NCBI GenBank assembly: GCA_032719365.1
Contig: CM064872.1
Coordinates: forward strand, 19,003,572-19,067,571
Source of the DNA: Prinsepia uniflora
Taxonomy: Eukaryota > Streptophyta > Magnoliopsida > Rosales > Rosaceae
Direction of reading: 5' to 3'
DNA: 64,000 nucleotides
Made by a program: the position numbers and the translations under genes. Within the stretch, counting starts at the first letter, position 1; every line of letters starts with the position of its first letter. Positions 1-11,787 of the stretch are shown one piece after another. Below the pieces are notes generated by a model. The model searched no databases and was not told the DNA's origin. It saw nothing but the letters and a program-made list of their open reading frames with translations.

Positions 1-2187
1 TTGATCAGACCATACATTCTCACATTTTCATTTCTCTCAAAACCGTGTAAACACTCTCACTCTCTGAAAAAACACTCCACCATCTCTCAGCCTCAACCCA
101 CACACCAGACACCACCAGACCACTCTCAGCCACCTTCAGGCAACCACCACCACCACCACGGACGGCGGCACAACCCAGAAACCCCCCAGACCCGAGAGGA
201 ACCGAAACAGCCCAAACCGTCCAAACCTTCACCCTTGGACTCGAACTAACCCAGGGTTAGGTTAACTGCAACCTTGGGACTACTCAGAACAAGACTGGAC
301 GGCGTACGGCGGCGGTAAGTCTGAAAACCCGAGAAGGCACCGTTTTCTTCCCTTCTTCGAAACGTTTTTTTTTACGTTGAAATTGTTTGTTTACTTCTGA
401 GACGTACTTAGGGGACCTAGACGACCAGTTTGAACCAAGACTCGTGGCTGGAAGCTCGATGACTCGACGGAGAAGACAACCAGAACCGGCAGCCAATGCT
501 CCCGTCGTTTTTCAGGTGACTTCTTCAACCTAAAGTCCAGTTTTGATTTCACAGAACCATAGAGGAAGTAGAGACGAGTCCATAGGATCAAATCTCAACA
601 AAAATGGTGGTCGGGTTGTTGAAAACTGATCGGGTTGAACTGTGGGTCAACGGTGACCCGATTTCAGACCAGATTACTGTAGCTGAAGACGTCATCATGC
701 TGAGGTCAGCAGTGACGTCATGATGACATCATCATGTCAGAAAAAAGTCAGATCAGGGACCAATGGGCTGCTGACACGTGTCCTCTGACACTGTCAGTGA
801 TGACGTCAGTAGTGACGTCATGCTGACGTCAGCATTACTGTAGCACAGTTGACTAGAGTTTGACCAGGCGTGTAGGGGCACGTGTGAACAGTATTTTGTG
901 TGGGACCAGGACCATTTTCAAGGTTTCGAGGATACGAATCCAATGGCGGTGGTTTCGTGTTGATCGGAGATCGTTAGGTTGGTCAATTTAGGGTTTGAAG
1001 CCTTGGGAAGCCTGTTCGGACGACTTTCCCGGGCCGGTTTCAGTCTAGGGTTTCTTAGTTGTTTAGTAGGGACTTAAAGTGACCTTTACATATGCTTTGG
1101 ACATGACAGGAATCGTACTTTAGCACTTGGACGGGGTTTTACGCTCGGGATTGCAGGGGGATTGTACTGTGAGTGGGTTTTTGATTTCACTAAACCTTCG
1201 CATGCATAACTGTTTTGCTTTCTATTATATCTATATGTGATTCAAGCAAAAGTATCTATATATCCTGAGTATGATTTATGGCACATATTACGATGTTTGG
1301 GCATGAGACCCGTTTGGTTGATTATGCACGGTTTTGAGTCATGTATATGTATATGGATTTCGATACTTATCTTTAGTACTGCACTGTATAGATCTACCCT
1401 AGGATACTGTCTCCTCCGGATGTAGGTACCCCGGAGTGGTCACGGCGCATTGCCTACGAGGAGTCATTCTACGGAGGGACTGGACCATAGAGTGACTCAG
1501 GAGCAGGAATGCTACTATTGGATGTCTGGGACGTCAGACATCTAGAATGTCATGCTCGGACTGGGTTCGGGATCTGGACTCGGGATTGAGACCCCGGGTG
1601 GCACGCATAGCCTTGGGACTGTGACCTTATTGGGCGTCTGGGACGTCGGACATCTGGGATGTCAGGGTTGGGATGTATAGTGCAGTGACTGAGATTAGAT
1701 TATGTTGATATTATTCTGCTTATGATTATATGATTTTGTGGCTTTGATACTGATGCATGCTTTTCGGAAAACGGAGGGGAAAATCTATATGTTTTCCATA
1801 TGGTAAACTATTTTGTAAACCTTGAGTTTCGGCCCACTCACCCTTGTTGTTTTACTACCCTTCTAGGTCGTGGTATCGAGGAGGAAGAGGAGGAGGATCC
1901 CGTGGAAGAGGCATAGGTTTACGTTGCACACCTGAACCCTACTGCTGGGTAGGTTGGCACATAGAATGTCTAGAGTCGTGCTCAATAAACTGTATTCGGG
2001 AACTATCCCTTGTCTGGCACTATTTGTACTCGGATATTTTGTGTGGCGTGCTATGTATGACTTAAATTTGGATTTTCTTTATGCATTTGAATTCCTAAGG
2101 GTAATTTTGGTATTTTGAGGTCAGGTGTCAGACGGGAGCAAGGCACGTCCCCGGGTGGTCCCAGGGGGATCGGGACGGGTCCTGTCA
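1..2187 (+). repeat. LTR H, chromovirus-like, left-truncated by window edge
   Basis: This is the right part of a long LTR related to, but clearly diverged from, the LTRs of the large tandem array. Landmarks in the same order as in the array LTR are a TGACGTCA-rich stretch (about 680-840), the CTCCTCCGG...CCCCGGAGT segment (about 1410-1440), repeated GGGACGTC motifs (1530-1660), and a terminal block that reads GACGGGAGCAAGG and then GACGGGTCCTGTCA. The end is placed at the CA of CCTGTCA. The first 250 bases can be read as an open frame with a His run, but this is C-rich leader sequence and not a gene. The left end lies outside the window. Confidence 0.7.
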
Positions 2188-2190
2188 TTG

Positions 2191-2206
2191 ATGGTCACCG
2201 GAGCAT
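2191..2206 (+). other. Possible decayed primer-binding site of element H
   Basis: Four bases after LTR H the sequence TGGTCACCGGAGCAT resembles the tRNA-iMet primer site TGGTATCAGAGCAT with several changes. Its position just outside the LTR end supports the reading, but the match is imperfect. Confidence 0.3.
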
Positions 2207-2477
2207 CTGATTGGTTGAAGGAGATAGTGTTTAATATGTGATTCAACCAAAAGAAATCACTATTATTAACTATATAAATAATAATAAATAACTCGTGAAG
2301 AGATTATTTATTATTGACATTGATCTGATTAATTAATATATTTAACCGATAAACATATTAATTTAATGCGAAGATCGTGGGATGCCATCATCGTATTTAC
2401 CAGGGGTAATATCGACATTATGTGAGTTACGAGCTACGTGGCAGCTGCATAATTTTTCGGTAATTTATGGTTCCACA
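2207..2477. other. Unassigned AT-rich spacer with a hairpin
   Basis: This stretch of about 270 bp lies between the end of LTR H and the first recognisable part of LTR A. I match it to no other element in the window. It contains a near-perfect inverted repeat around 2278-2318 (AATAATAAATAACTC against GAGATTATTTATTATT). It replaces the terminal segment of about 600 bp expected for LTR A, so a deletion or insertion junction lies here. No coding potential is seen. Confidence 0.5.
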
Positions 2478-3704
2478 ACTTACAATATGATTCACCTTTA
2501 GTTTGTGATTAAATGTGCCGACAGCGACCGACATTTAAACCTCTTCAATCCTATTCTAAGTGCACCGACAACGGCTGACACTAAGCTTTGAATTGAAGTA
2601 TGAAGCACTAAAACTTATGAAATAAATGAAATTTAGAAAGTAAAACACTTGAAGATTGTATTCATGTTCTCAAACATTTAGAAGACATAAAATTGTATAT
2701 AAAAGTGAAGTCAAAGAAGTTAAAAGGAAAATTTAAGAACAAAAATTAAAAGAAAACATAAGAAGAAAAATAAAAGAAGTTACAAATGGTCCAAAAAATA
2801 AAGAACAAAATAGAAAGAAGATGAACTAAAAGAGAAAAATGAACTAACAAAATGGAACTAAAATGAAATAGGAAAATGAACAAAATGGGGACCCCAAAAC
2901 AAATGAAATGTCCTCCCTATTTATAGAGGGAGTGCCAAAAATTCAAATAATAAAATACAAAATTAAAATATAAAAATATGTACAATTAAAATGATGAAAA
3001 AGCTGACTTTTGGGGTTGATTGTGGCTGGAAAATCAGCAGATTGGAGCAGGTTGGAGTGGTTTTGGTGCAGGAAATGGGCTCGATAGCAGTTGGCTGATA
3101 GGAGGTATGACTTTCGGTGGCGGTGGTCAGGCTGTAGTGATGGGAGTGAGCAGACGTGCATTGACAAGGAGCAAGTGGGTTCGGTAGGCTCTGGCTGACA
3201 CAAGTAAGGTGGCTTCGCGCATTTCGCGCTGACAGAGGCAGGGCACATTCGGTGTGCGCGGGCCGAACAAAAAGAAGGGGCTTCGACATCCACCTGTCGT
3301 CGGATCTCATGGGCTAGCAAGGAGATTGGGTTACGGGCCTGGGCCTGTGTCACTAGGTTTCGTTGGGAAATGGGCTCGCGGAGATTGGGCCACACGTGTC
3401 ATTGGGCCTTGGAAGGATCTTGGTTTGGGCTTCACAATTTGGGCTGGATTTCTTTTTTTCTTGGGCTGCAAATTAAATATGGATTCAGTGGTTTCCTTCC
3501 GAATTCCGTCCATAATTTATTCGTTATAATTCCGATCGGGACGATTCTTTCGTCAAAATGCTCCAAATTCCAAGCTTTACTTATTTCTAAAAACAAATCC
3601 CATAAAATATATTATTTTCTCCAATTGTTTATTATTTTAATATTAAAAGTCAAGTATAAAGGGTATAAAATAATATAAAATAATGCTTAATTGAAGACCT
3701 ATCA
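2478..3704 (-). repeat. LTR A, Athila-like 3' LTR, truncated
   Basis: On the minus strand it begins TGATAGGTCTTCAATT at 3704, the same start as LTR B at 14688. It then follows B in order: a GC-rich U3 with GGGCC motifs, the TATA box CTATAAATAG (near 2919-2928), the T-rich leader, and the diagnostic GTCGG/GTGCA segment ending near 2478. A polypurine tract and element 3' sequence lie directly upstream on the minus strand, so this is a 3' LTR. About 600 bp of its end is missing compared with B. The minus-strand open frames here are by-products. Confidence 0.8.
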
Positions 3705-3719
3705 AATACCCCCACACTT
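3705..3719 (-). other. Polypurine tract of element A
   Basis: The minus strand reads AAGTGTGGGGGTATT immediately before the LTR start. This G-rich tract, with the AGCAAAGTTTAAGTG context upstream of it, is the usual plus-strand primer site of Athila-type Ty3 elements. Confidence 0.8.
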
Positions 3720-4984
3720 AAACTTTGCTAGTCCCTAGAAAATACTAAAATTAAACTACGAATTTAAAACAAGTAAACCCTTGACTATTTGTCTCAAAAT
3801 TTCATGATTATCATGTCATAAAAGATTTTCACTTAAAACATATAAGCATATGAAATTCAAGAGTTAATACATGGTAACAAAATGTTTCAACAAGTAAGAT
3901 AATGAGTAAATATGGTGAAATGGATCTTAACATGAATAAAACAAATATGAATCAATTCACAAGGATATGCACTCATAAATTCACTCAATTTGTAAGAGTT
4001 TGTGTTTGCACTCAAAGTGTGTGAGAAAAATGCTCACATAATAGAAATAAAGTACTTTTGCAAAATTTCAAACAAACACCTCAAGATAAAAATAAAACAT
4101 ACTTGCACAAATGAACCAAAACCATAAACTTACTCACTTGATAAACTCAACTAATCAAAATTTTCCATCTTAAGGATCATAAGGTCTTTATGAAGGTTGT
4201 AATGGTGTTAAGTTTAGAGGCAAGAAATATATAGGAAAATGGTGCTTAAATTCGTTCCAAGACTCAAACAACAAACTCCCAAAATGTAATATAGCTTATC
4301 GTCCTTAGTACAATGATGTCAAGAATCCATCCCTTCAAATCATAGGCCAAATGTCAACATGTTGGGCCTCGTATTCATTCTTTGTTCGGATTTACAAATG
4401 TAAGGGATTTAACTCAAACATTACATAATCAAACCTTATTACCTTGATAGAGACTCAAACCCTTTTTTTTCTTCTTTTTTTTAATTAATTTTTTCTTTTC
4501 ATATATCAAGGTAATAATATGTGCCAATAATACAACAATATTTGAGTAAGTAAATCCACATAATACACATAAAAATCCTCAAAACATCATCATTTTTTCT
4601 TCACACTATCTTCATGTCTTCAATCGAGTCCTTAGAAGAAGGATAAATGATGTCTATACTAAGCTCAAGTGTTTAGATAATTATGGTGATGAAAGAAAGG
4701 CTTAATGTGGGCTCAAAGGAGTTAAAACAAAAGGGGTCGCAACTTGTGCGCACAAATAGGGAACATGGATGTTGAATTTGTGGTGTTAATCCTAATACCT
4801 TAATCATATCCAAAATCAGAGAGTTTATTGACTTCAAAGTTTTGAAAATCACATAGAATAGGTTCTAGTACTCTAGAGTTCATTAAAAGCTATGACAAGT
4901 ACTTATGAAGCATATGTATATCAGTTTAAACAAAGAACTTATGAATAACTCATAAAAAATGTATATAAAGTTCTAAAGATGATC
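3720..4984 (-). mobile_element. 3' non-coding region of Athila-like element A
   Basis: About 1.27 kb of AT-rich sequence without significant open frames, between the polypurine tract of A and the decayed RNase H of element E. Its position directly upstream of PPT and LTR marks it as the 3' untranslated internal part of A. It contains a perfect 14-bp inverted repeat (4436-4449 and 4504-4517, TTATTACCTTGATA) around a T-rich loop. The border with E is estimated from the point where pol-like translation stops. The coding part of A is absent. Confidence 0.55.
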
Positions 4985-6057
4985 ACTCATCGGAGGAAGT
5001 CATCGACTATGGCCTCAATTCTTCATCCGCAAGCACACACAATCGACCCTATTTCACTAACACTCCGTCACTTCTAATAGTGAAATCCTGCTGGTCATCT
5101 GCTTTAACTTCTATCCTCATAACACACAAAGTGAGATCTTGAAGTTAAGCCTTAATAATCCGGTCAATCAAGATGGGTCTCACAGGAAAACTGGCCAATA
5201 AGGCTCCTTCATCATCCAATCCGAGTATAAATCCAACGTTTTTGGAGTTCCACTAACAAGGGAAAATAAACTAACCTCAAATGAGCTACAGAAGCCGCAG
5301 ACTTCCTGCTCAAAGTGTCTGCTACTATATTTGCCTTCTTGGGATGAAACTCGATTGTGCAATCATAATCCTTGATTAGCTCCAACCATCGTCTCTGTCT
5401 CAGATTCAGTTCCATCTTAGTAAAAATGTGCTTCAAGCTCTGATGATCTGTGAAAATCCGACATGTCTCTCTCTACAGGTAATGTCTCTAAATCTTTAGA
5501 GCATGTACCACTGTCTCCAGCTCTAAATCATGGGTAGGGTAGTTTGACTCATGTGGCTTTAATTATCAAGAGGCATATGCAATGACTCTCTCATGTTGCA
5601 TCAACACACAACCCAATCCTTGCAATGATGCATCACTATATACCTTGTACTCCCCAATATCATCTGAAAAGGCTAAAACTGGCGCATAATTTAGGCATCT
5701 TTTAAATTCTGGAAAACTATGTTCGCAGTGTTCATTCTAAACGAACTTAAACCTTTTCCTGATCAAACGGGTCAATGGAACAGCTATAGTAGAGAAACCC
5801 TCTACAAAGCGTCTGTAGTATCCAACCAACCCTACAAAACTCCGGACCTCAGTAACAGTCTTCGGTTGCTCCCAATTGGTTACGGCTTCTATCTTCTAGG
5901 GGTCCACACTAATCCTCTCAACTAAAATCACATGTCCCAAGAAGCCTATATTGTTCAACCAGAATTGACATTTACTCAGCTTAGCACACAGTTAGTTTTT
6001 CCTCAATCTGTTCAATACCAGCCTCAAATGTTTCTCGTGTGCCTTGGCACTATTTAA
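4985..6057 (-). pseudogene. Element E RT thumb / RNase H remnant (Ty3 chromovirus type)
   Basis: Read on the minus strand after the RT palm, translation in shifting frames gives the connection segment (LSKCQFWL, FVGLVGYYRRFVEGFS) and then an RNase H region (YSDASLQGLGCVL, FTDHQSLKHIF, RQRRWLELIKDYDC, HPKKANIVADTLSRK). These motifs mark a plant Ty3/gypsy polyprotein. Several in-frame stops and frame changes break it. The last recognisable residues (ADEELR) fall near 5015-5030, just before the integrase zinc-finger part would begin; the integrase and chromodomain are missing. It cannot encode an active enzyme. Confidence 0.85.
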
Positions 6058-6759
6058 TTATACCAGGATGTCATTGATGAACATAATCACAAACCGATCC
6101 AGGTATGACCGAAATACCCGATTCATCAAGTCTATGAATGCAACTGGTGCATTTGTACACCCGAATGGCATTACTAGAAACTCATAATGGCCATATCTTG
6201 TTCGGAAAACCGTCTTTGGAACATCTCCCTTAGCTATCCTCAACTGATGGTATCCAGACCGAAGATCAATCTTCGAAAAGTACTTGGCCCCTCTCAACTG
6301 GTCGAACAGATCATCAATCCGAGGTAGAGGGTACTTATTCCTCACGGTTTCCTTGTTGAGTTGCCGATAATTTATACACAATCACATGCTACCATCATTT
6401 TTCCTTACGAACAACACCGGAGCTCCCCAAGGCGATTCACTTAGTCGAATAAACCCCATGTCCACCAAGCCTTGTAACTGAACCTTCAATTCTCTTAACT
6501 CAGCTAGTGCCATATGATATGGTGTTTGAGATATAGGTCGCGTGCCTGGAAGCAGCTCAATGGTGAACTCGATCTCTCTGTGCGGTGGCAGTCCTGGTAA
6601 GTCATCTGGGAATACATCTGGGAATTCCCGCACTACTGGTATGTCCTCTGCTTTCTTTGGTGTAGCATGTCGCTCCATTACATGAGCCAAGTAACCTTGG
6701 TAGCCTTTCCTCAGTAGTCTTTCTGACGTAAGGGTTGAAATCACTCCAGATGGCAACAC
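6058..6759 (-). pseudogene. Element E reverse transcriptase remnant (Ty3 chromovirus type)
   Basis: Two open stretches in one frame, separated by a single TGA near 6380 (likely CGA to TGA), cover the linker after protease (VVREFPDVFPDDLPGLPPHR) and the RT fingers and palm (INYRQLNKETVRNKYPLPRIDD, YFSKIDLRSGYHQLRI, FLVMPFGCTNAP). The catalytic motif reads FINDIL where FxDDIL is expected: Asp has become Asn near 6073-6075, so the active site is lost. A stop follows at once. In an intact element this domain copies element RNA to DNA inside virus-like particles. Its lineage is a Tekay/Del-like chromovirus by motif recall. Confidence 0.9.
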
Positions 6760-7344
6760 TCTCTGATCTCCCTAGAAAGTCACCTTAAGTAAATTCAGAC
6801 TTTGGATTCTCACCCTCTTATTGAAATAGTCGATAACAACATGATGTACCGACAACCAGTCTATCCCAAGTATGACATCGAAATCATGTAAATCTAGGAG
6901 TATCAAATTAGCAATCAAGTCTATACCTCATATCCTCATAGAACAGTCCCTCAATACCTGATTCACAATGTATACATCTCTTACCAGTGTACCAACACCC
7001 ATATCACACCCAATGGCGGACACCTCTCTATCCACTAACAATGCACAATTCCGCGATATAAAAGAATGAGTGGCTCTAGGATCTATCAAAATGAGTACAA
7101 TATGATCTAAGATAATGAGAGTACGTGTCACCACTCACGGGGCTGATCTGGTCTCCTGATGGGTAACCGCAAATACTCGAGCCCGTGGCCCAGAAGATCG
7201 ACCACGTCCTCGTGATCCTCGGAATCCACCTCTAGCTCCTTCAAATCCTTTGCCACCTGTTGCATCCGAAGTCGTAGCTGTGCTAGGGCCCTGTTCCGCT
7301 GCACCCCAAACAACACCACTACCACTAGATACCAAGCTGTACAT
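6760..7344 (-). pseudogene. Element E gag C-terminus and aspartic protease remnant
   Basis: On the minus strand a Gly/Arg-rich stretch (GGFRGSRGRGRSSGPR) leads into a retropepsin-like segment, VLILIDPRATHSFIS, where the consensus is DxGATHSF. The Gly after Asp-Pro is now Arg. Further on, DFDVILGIDWL matches the protease C-terminal block. The gag matrix, capsid and zinc knuckle are absent: this sequence starts only about 15 bp from the primer site, so most of gag and the leader were deleted. A stop or frame change separates it from RT. Confidence 0.8.
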
Positions 7345-7358
7345 ACCGCTATCCTAAT

Positions 7359-7370
7359 GCTCTGATACCA
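7359..7370 (-). other. tRNA-iMet primer-binding site of element E
   Basis: The minus strand reads TGGTATCAGAGC, a perfect complement of the 3' end of plant initiator tRNA-Met. It lies 3 bases inside the 5' LTR end (CCTGTCA at 7374). This fixes the orientation of E. Confidence 0.93.
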
Positions 7371-7810
7371 AGCTGACAGGACTTGTCCCAATCCCCCTGG
7401 ATTATAATGGGACGTGCCCTGCTCCCGTCTTACAATCAAACTCAAAATACCGAAAATGACCCTTTAATGTTTTAAGGAAACAGTTCAACCACTACATTTT
7501 TAGACAAGGGATAAGTATCTATACATAATCGAGCATACGTGCCAGTACAATAAAAGTACCAAATCCTACCCCGAAAGGTATTCAGGCGTGCAATGGTACT
7601 GTTTATGCCTCAGCCTCAGTGTTAGCCCCTGCCTCTGTGTCACGACCTGAAGGGTCAATAAAACAGTCAAAGTGTGAGTGGACAAAAATAAACATTATTG
7701 AAATACGATTTAAGAAATAATCACATTTCCTCCTCCGTTTTATAAACATGCATGCATAGAAAACAAACTTTATGAAAGTAATTCAAATCCTATATAAATA
7801 TCATATCTGG

Positions 7811-7816
<6 letters not shown>

Positions 7817-7842
<26 letters not shown>
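7817..7842. repeat. (AT)13 microsatellite
   Basis: Uninterrupted AT dinucleotide run inside LTR E. Confidence 0.95.
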
Positions 7843-8457
7843 CAGTAAAACACAATATAACCAATCCTCGATATCCATAACCAATACTAGTCACGATTTC
7901 AAATGCTATGCGTGCAACTCGGGGTCTCATCTCCGGGTACATCCCCAGTATCAACGACGTCCGAGGCGATATCATAATGGAGTACCTTCCCCAGATCAAA
8001 GACTCCCGGGTGATATCTTAATCTCGCACTCATGTGCCTGAGCCTCTCCTCGGAGCTACTCATCCCAAGTAGCGCACTGTTGACAGGACCCATCCCACAC
8101 GAGACGTTGATAACCGTGCCCGATCCTACTCTCGTCTGACAAGTCCACTGAAATTCCGAAATTACCTCACAGAACCTATCAGACAATGGATGATTGTATT
8201 GATTTATGCTTAAGTCTCCGCCTCTTAACCAGCCCCGATCCTCGTGCCACGGCCTAGAAGGTCATCAAAAATAGAAAAGGTGTGAGTGGACAAAAATAAT
8301 ATCATTTGAAAACACATTTCAAAATACATTATTTACTCTCTAGTTTATCAAACCATGGATGCATAGGTCAAACACATGAATCACCAACTTCCAAGCGAAA
8401 ACACATGAAAATCATTTCATAAAACCATTTTATCATAAAAAAAATCATATAACTCAA

Positions 8458-8626
8458 GAATTACACATCCGAAGTTCCTATGGGAATTACACATCCAGAG
8501 TCTCTGGGAATTACACATCCAGCCTCACCGGGAATTACACATCCGGTCTCTCCGGGAATTACACATCTGGAGTCACTCCGGGAATTACACATCCGGAGTC
8601 TACCCATTAATTACATATCTGGGGGC
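8458..8626 (-). repeat. Minisatellite in LTR E, about 28-bp period
   Basis: The plus strand holds about seven imperfect copies of GGGAATTACACATCC followed by a variable spacer such as GGAGTCTCTCC. Unit length varies between about 25 and 33 bp. It corresponds in position to the CATGACGGTTTATGGG repeats of the array LTR, so this LTR zone tends to form minisatellites in several families. Confidence 0.9.
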
Positions 8627-10461
8627 ACTGAACATAAACCCAATCAAAATCTTTATTTCAAAATTATCTTTAAAACCAAGTCAAAACCATTTACAGCAGG
8701 GTCTCAAGCCCAAAATTTCATTTCACGTAAATCTGTAAAATCACATCCATAAATCATTAAATATTCCATAAAAACATCATTAACTCACAATCCAAGTCAA
8801 AACATCATTTTAAAATCCCGGGCTTAGCCCAAAACATTAATTGCACTTTCCTCGTAAAATGTGCCCAAAAAACCGATTAAATAATCCATAAATCCAATAA
8901 ATAATCGTATCAAATCAACAAGAAATCATTGCAAATCAAATCATGCAATAAATCATGTAAAACATTTAACTATGCATGCATCATAATTTAGAAAACAAAC
9001 GTCCACTCACACACCGTCCAAACCGCTCGTTTTCCGAGCTGCACGCTTTTCCGTAATTTTCGGTACTTTCTAGGAATCCCAAGTCTTACCCAAAATCATC
9101 ATTAAGGGTCACTAATGACTCATTTAATATCATATTAACTTTCCATTATTTTTTGGGAATTAAATACGAATTTAAAATGGAACCAAATCCTTCGGACCTT
9201 AGAAACAATATCGAAACGGTATTCGATCGACTCGAAACCAACGTCAAAATGTTCGTTACATCGATTAGAGTAAAAGTCGTGTTGACTTCACCTTGAGAAT
9301 CGTGCCCACACGCCCTCACGCGCCTCCGCAAGCGGCTGCGTGTGAAGCCCACGCGCCAGCTACAGTACTGCTACAGTGTCACCACCTTCACCCGTATGTC
9401 TGCTAAACGGATCCTGAAACCCGCGACATGACCGGATTGGAACCGTAGCAATTCAACTTCATTTTCAATAATTCAAACGTTCATTTGCATCGAATTAGGC
9501 TTATTTAGGAATCTGTATACTCAATTTGTATCAAACTTACCTTAATCCTTCAATTCGAACTCGACTTTTGAAGAACACCAGAACACAGTTTCTCTATCGA
9601 ATTTCCTCAATTCCATCAGTTTTCTTGCAATTGATTCGTCAAGAAGATTTGTAGGATCCTTCTAAACAAGTTTCCAAGGCAAATTTCAGCCTTCAATCCC
9701 TCTAATTACTCGAGCACAATCTCGAATTTTCGAGAGGCTTGAGGATTCCGTTCTTGGCCAAAACACCATCGTTTTTCTTCTTTTTTGATTGGATTCGACT
9801 TGGTTTGAGCTCAATAACCTTAATCCAAGCTCAATTTCACTCATGGATGTCCACAAATTCAAATTCGAACTTAAGTTTCATTGAGGGTTTTCGGGTTTTT
9901 GAGTTTGGGTCTAGCTGGGTTCGAAGTCCAGCACTCATCATTCAATTCCCCTTCTTTTCCTCTCTGGATATCCCATTCAATCTTTCTATCCCTGGTATTT
10001 TTTCAATTCTTTCGTATATGGTGATCATCCTTCAAACAACAAACAAATTTGTTGTTATCGTTTTGAATATTTAAACGGTAACTTGCCACCAATCCCACCA
10101 TTATGGTGACAGATGTCACCAGGTGACAATTTCTCATCCAAATCAGCAAGGGACAGGTGTCCAATTGCTACTAATCAAGTGCTGAATCATCCACGGTTCA
10201 AAAGACCCTTTTGCCCCTCCTTGCATAATTACCAAAATGCCCCTAGCCTTCGCAGACCCGTAACTTTCACATCCAACCTCCGATTTCCGCGTGGCACCTG
10301 TTTACGGACTCAGTGTCTCGAGACCTATCCAACGGTTCTTACGGAAAGTCCAAACAAGGTCCCTGTCAAAAAATCAACTTTTGCCCCCATAACCAAGGGT
10401 AAAATCGTCATTTTCTTCTAATTTTCCAATTTTTCCTTTTTCAAATTTCCGGGTCGTCACA

Positions 10462-11687
10462 ACTATGACTACTCCAGGATCCTCGACTTCTAGAGGAGAC
10501 AATCCAACTCACACAGGATGGTATATGTGGAACAGTAACCGAATTCGGTAGAAAAATCATCTTAAAACCATTTTCATCTCAAACCAAGTCAAAACATTAT
10601 TCAATCGGGCCTATGCCCGAGACATATACTCCACAAGTTTTTTCCACAAAACTGTTAGAAAACAATGTTTAGAACTCATTTATAAATCCAGATTTATCCA
10701 AATCGATCCTACCAAATAGGTTATTAAAATCACCTCAAATCACAGTCTTTTATTCAAATCCCCGTTTGACTCCAAATCTAAGTCAAACCGTAATCGAGTT
10801 GGGTCTTAAGCCCAAAACACCATTTTCACGCAAATCTGTAAAATAGTTCATAAACCGATAATTAAATTCACAAACTCACCAAGTGATGATATGAAATCAT
10901 TTCAACTTAAATCATATCATAAATCATTTAAAACATTTAAGCATGCATTGCAGTTATAAAACAAAAGTCCACTCATGCTCGGTCCACGCTGTGTACTCAA
11001 TATCCGTTCCGTAATCTCACCAAAGCTAATCCAAAGTCTTCGGCCCTATCAAAATCACATTCGAGGGTTATCTGAGGGTCATTAATGTTCTATATAAGTC
11101 TATATAACAAACCTTCACAAAGCCCAATATCAGAAACTTGTCCCGAACACGCTTCCTGAGGCTAAAAACCCTTAAATGACCTATCAAACGGTCTACGATC
11201 GACCTGAAACCACCACCATTAGATTCAGATCATCGAAACCTTTCGAATATGATCAGTTTGACCTCAAAATTGGTGACCATGCACCAATGGGTAAGTGAGG
11301 AAGAAGAGGATGAAGATGAAATTGATGGGTGCATGAACTTGGGGTGTTGGGCCAATGGGTTGAGTGACACTTTTCACTCATCCATTGGTCCACATCAGGA
11401 TAATTTGGCCAATTAAAATCTGCCAATTTTCCCCATCTCGTAAAACATGAATAGTGCGTAATTTCTTCTGTGGCACGTAACTTCCCCCTTTCGATGTCCA
11501 ATTTTGACGTGCCGCCTGTGTACGGACTCGTGGCGTCTCGATCTATATAATGGGTCTTGGTCAAAGTCCAACTAATCACCCGAGTCAAAAGTCAACATTT
11601 TAAGCACAATACATATACAAGGGAAAAATGGTCATTTCACATTAAATTTTTCGAATTTGCATTTTCTTAAAAGTTCAGATTGTTACA
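10462..11687 (-). repeat. LTR F remnant, chromovirus-like
   Basis: On the minus strand it begins TGTAACAATCTGAACTTT at 11687. It carries recognisable LTR blocks, including the shared GTGGACTTTTGT segment (near 10965), the TCACTCATCC half-palindrome near 11360-11385 and a GGTATAT...CTCCTC block near 10490-10530. It stops where LTR E begins (10461), which fits E having inserted into F. The distal part of F is not found on the other side because E is truncated. Confidence 0.65.
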
Positions 11688-11787
11688 TCTCTGTTGCATA
11701 CCCATCTGGGCTGTAGGTGGGTCTACCATCTGAGGACACTGAAGCGTGTCTTTCCCCACTTCAGGCTTATAGTGGATGACCCTTATG
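11688..11787. other. 100-bp junction between LTRs G and F
   Basis: Sequence between the end of LTR G (minus, GGGTCGTGTCA) and the start of LTR F (minus, TGTAACAATC). There is no primer site or polypurine tract that I can see. It may be a leftover of an internal region or of the target DNA. Confidence 0.4.

Larger units (their letters stand above)
7374..10461 (-). repeat. LTR E, 5' LTR of chromovirus-type element E
   Basis: A 3088-bp LTR. On the minus strand it runs from TGTGACGACCCGG (10461) to GGACAAGTCCTGTCA (7374), giving TG...CA ends, followed by the tRNA-iMet primer site. Its terminal block (GACGGGAGCAGGGCACG) is shared with LTRs F, G, H and the array, so all belong to related families. 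Two blocks near 7380-7700 and 8030-8290 are similar, which suggests an internal duplication or rearrangement of the LTR end. No gene is present. Confidence 0.88.

Noticed and set aside
1..249. 82-aa frame with a His run and Pro/Thr-rich composition
   Set aside because: The C-rich leader part of an LTR; no start context or homologue recognised.
11253..11588. 111-aa minus-strand frame as a gene
   Set aside because: It lies wholly in LTR F and spans the TCACTCATCC palindrome region; no domain recognised.
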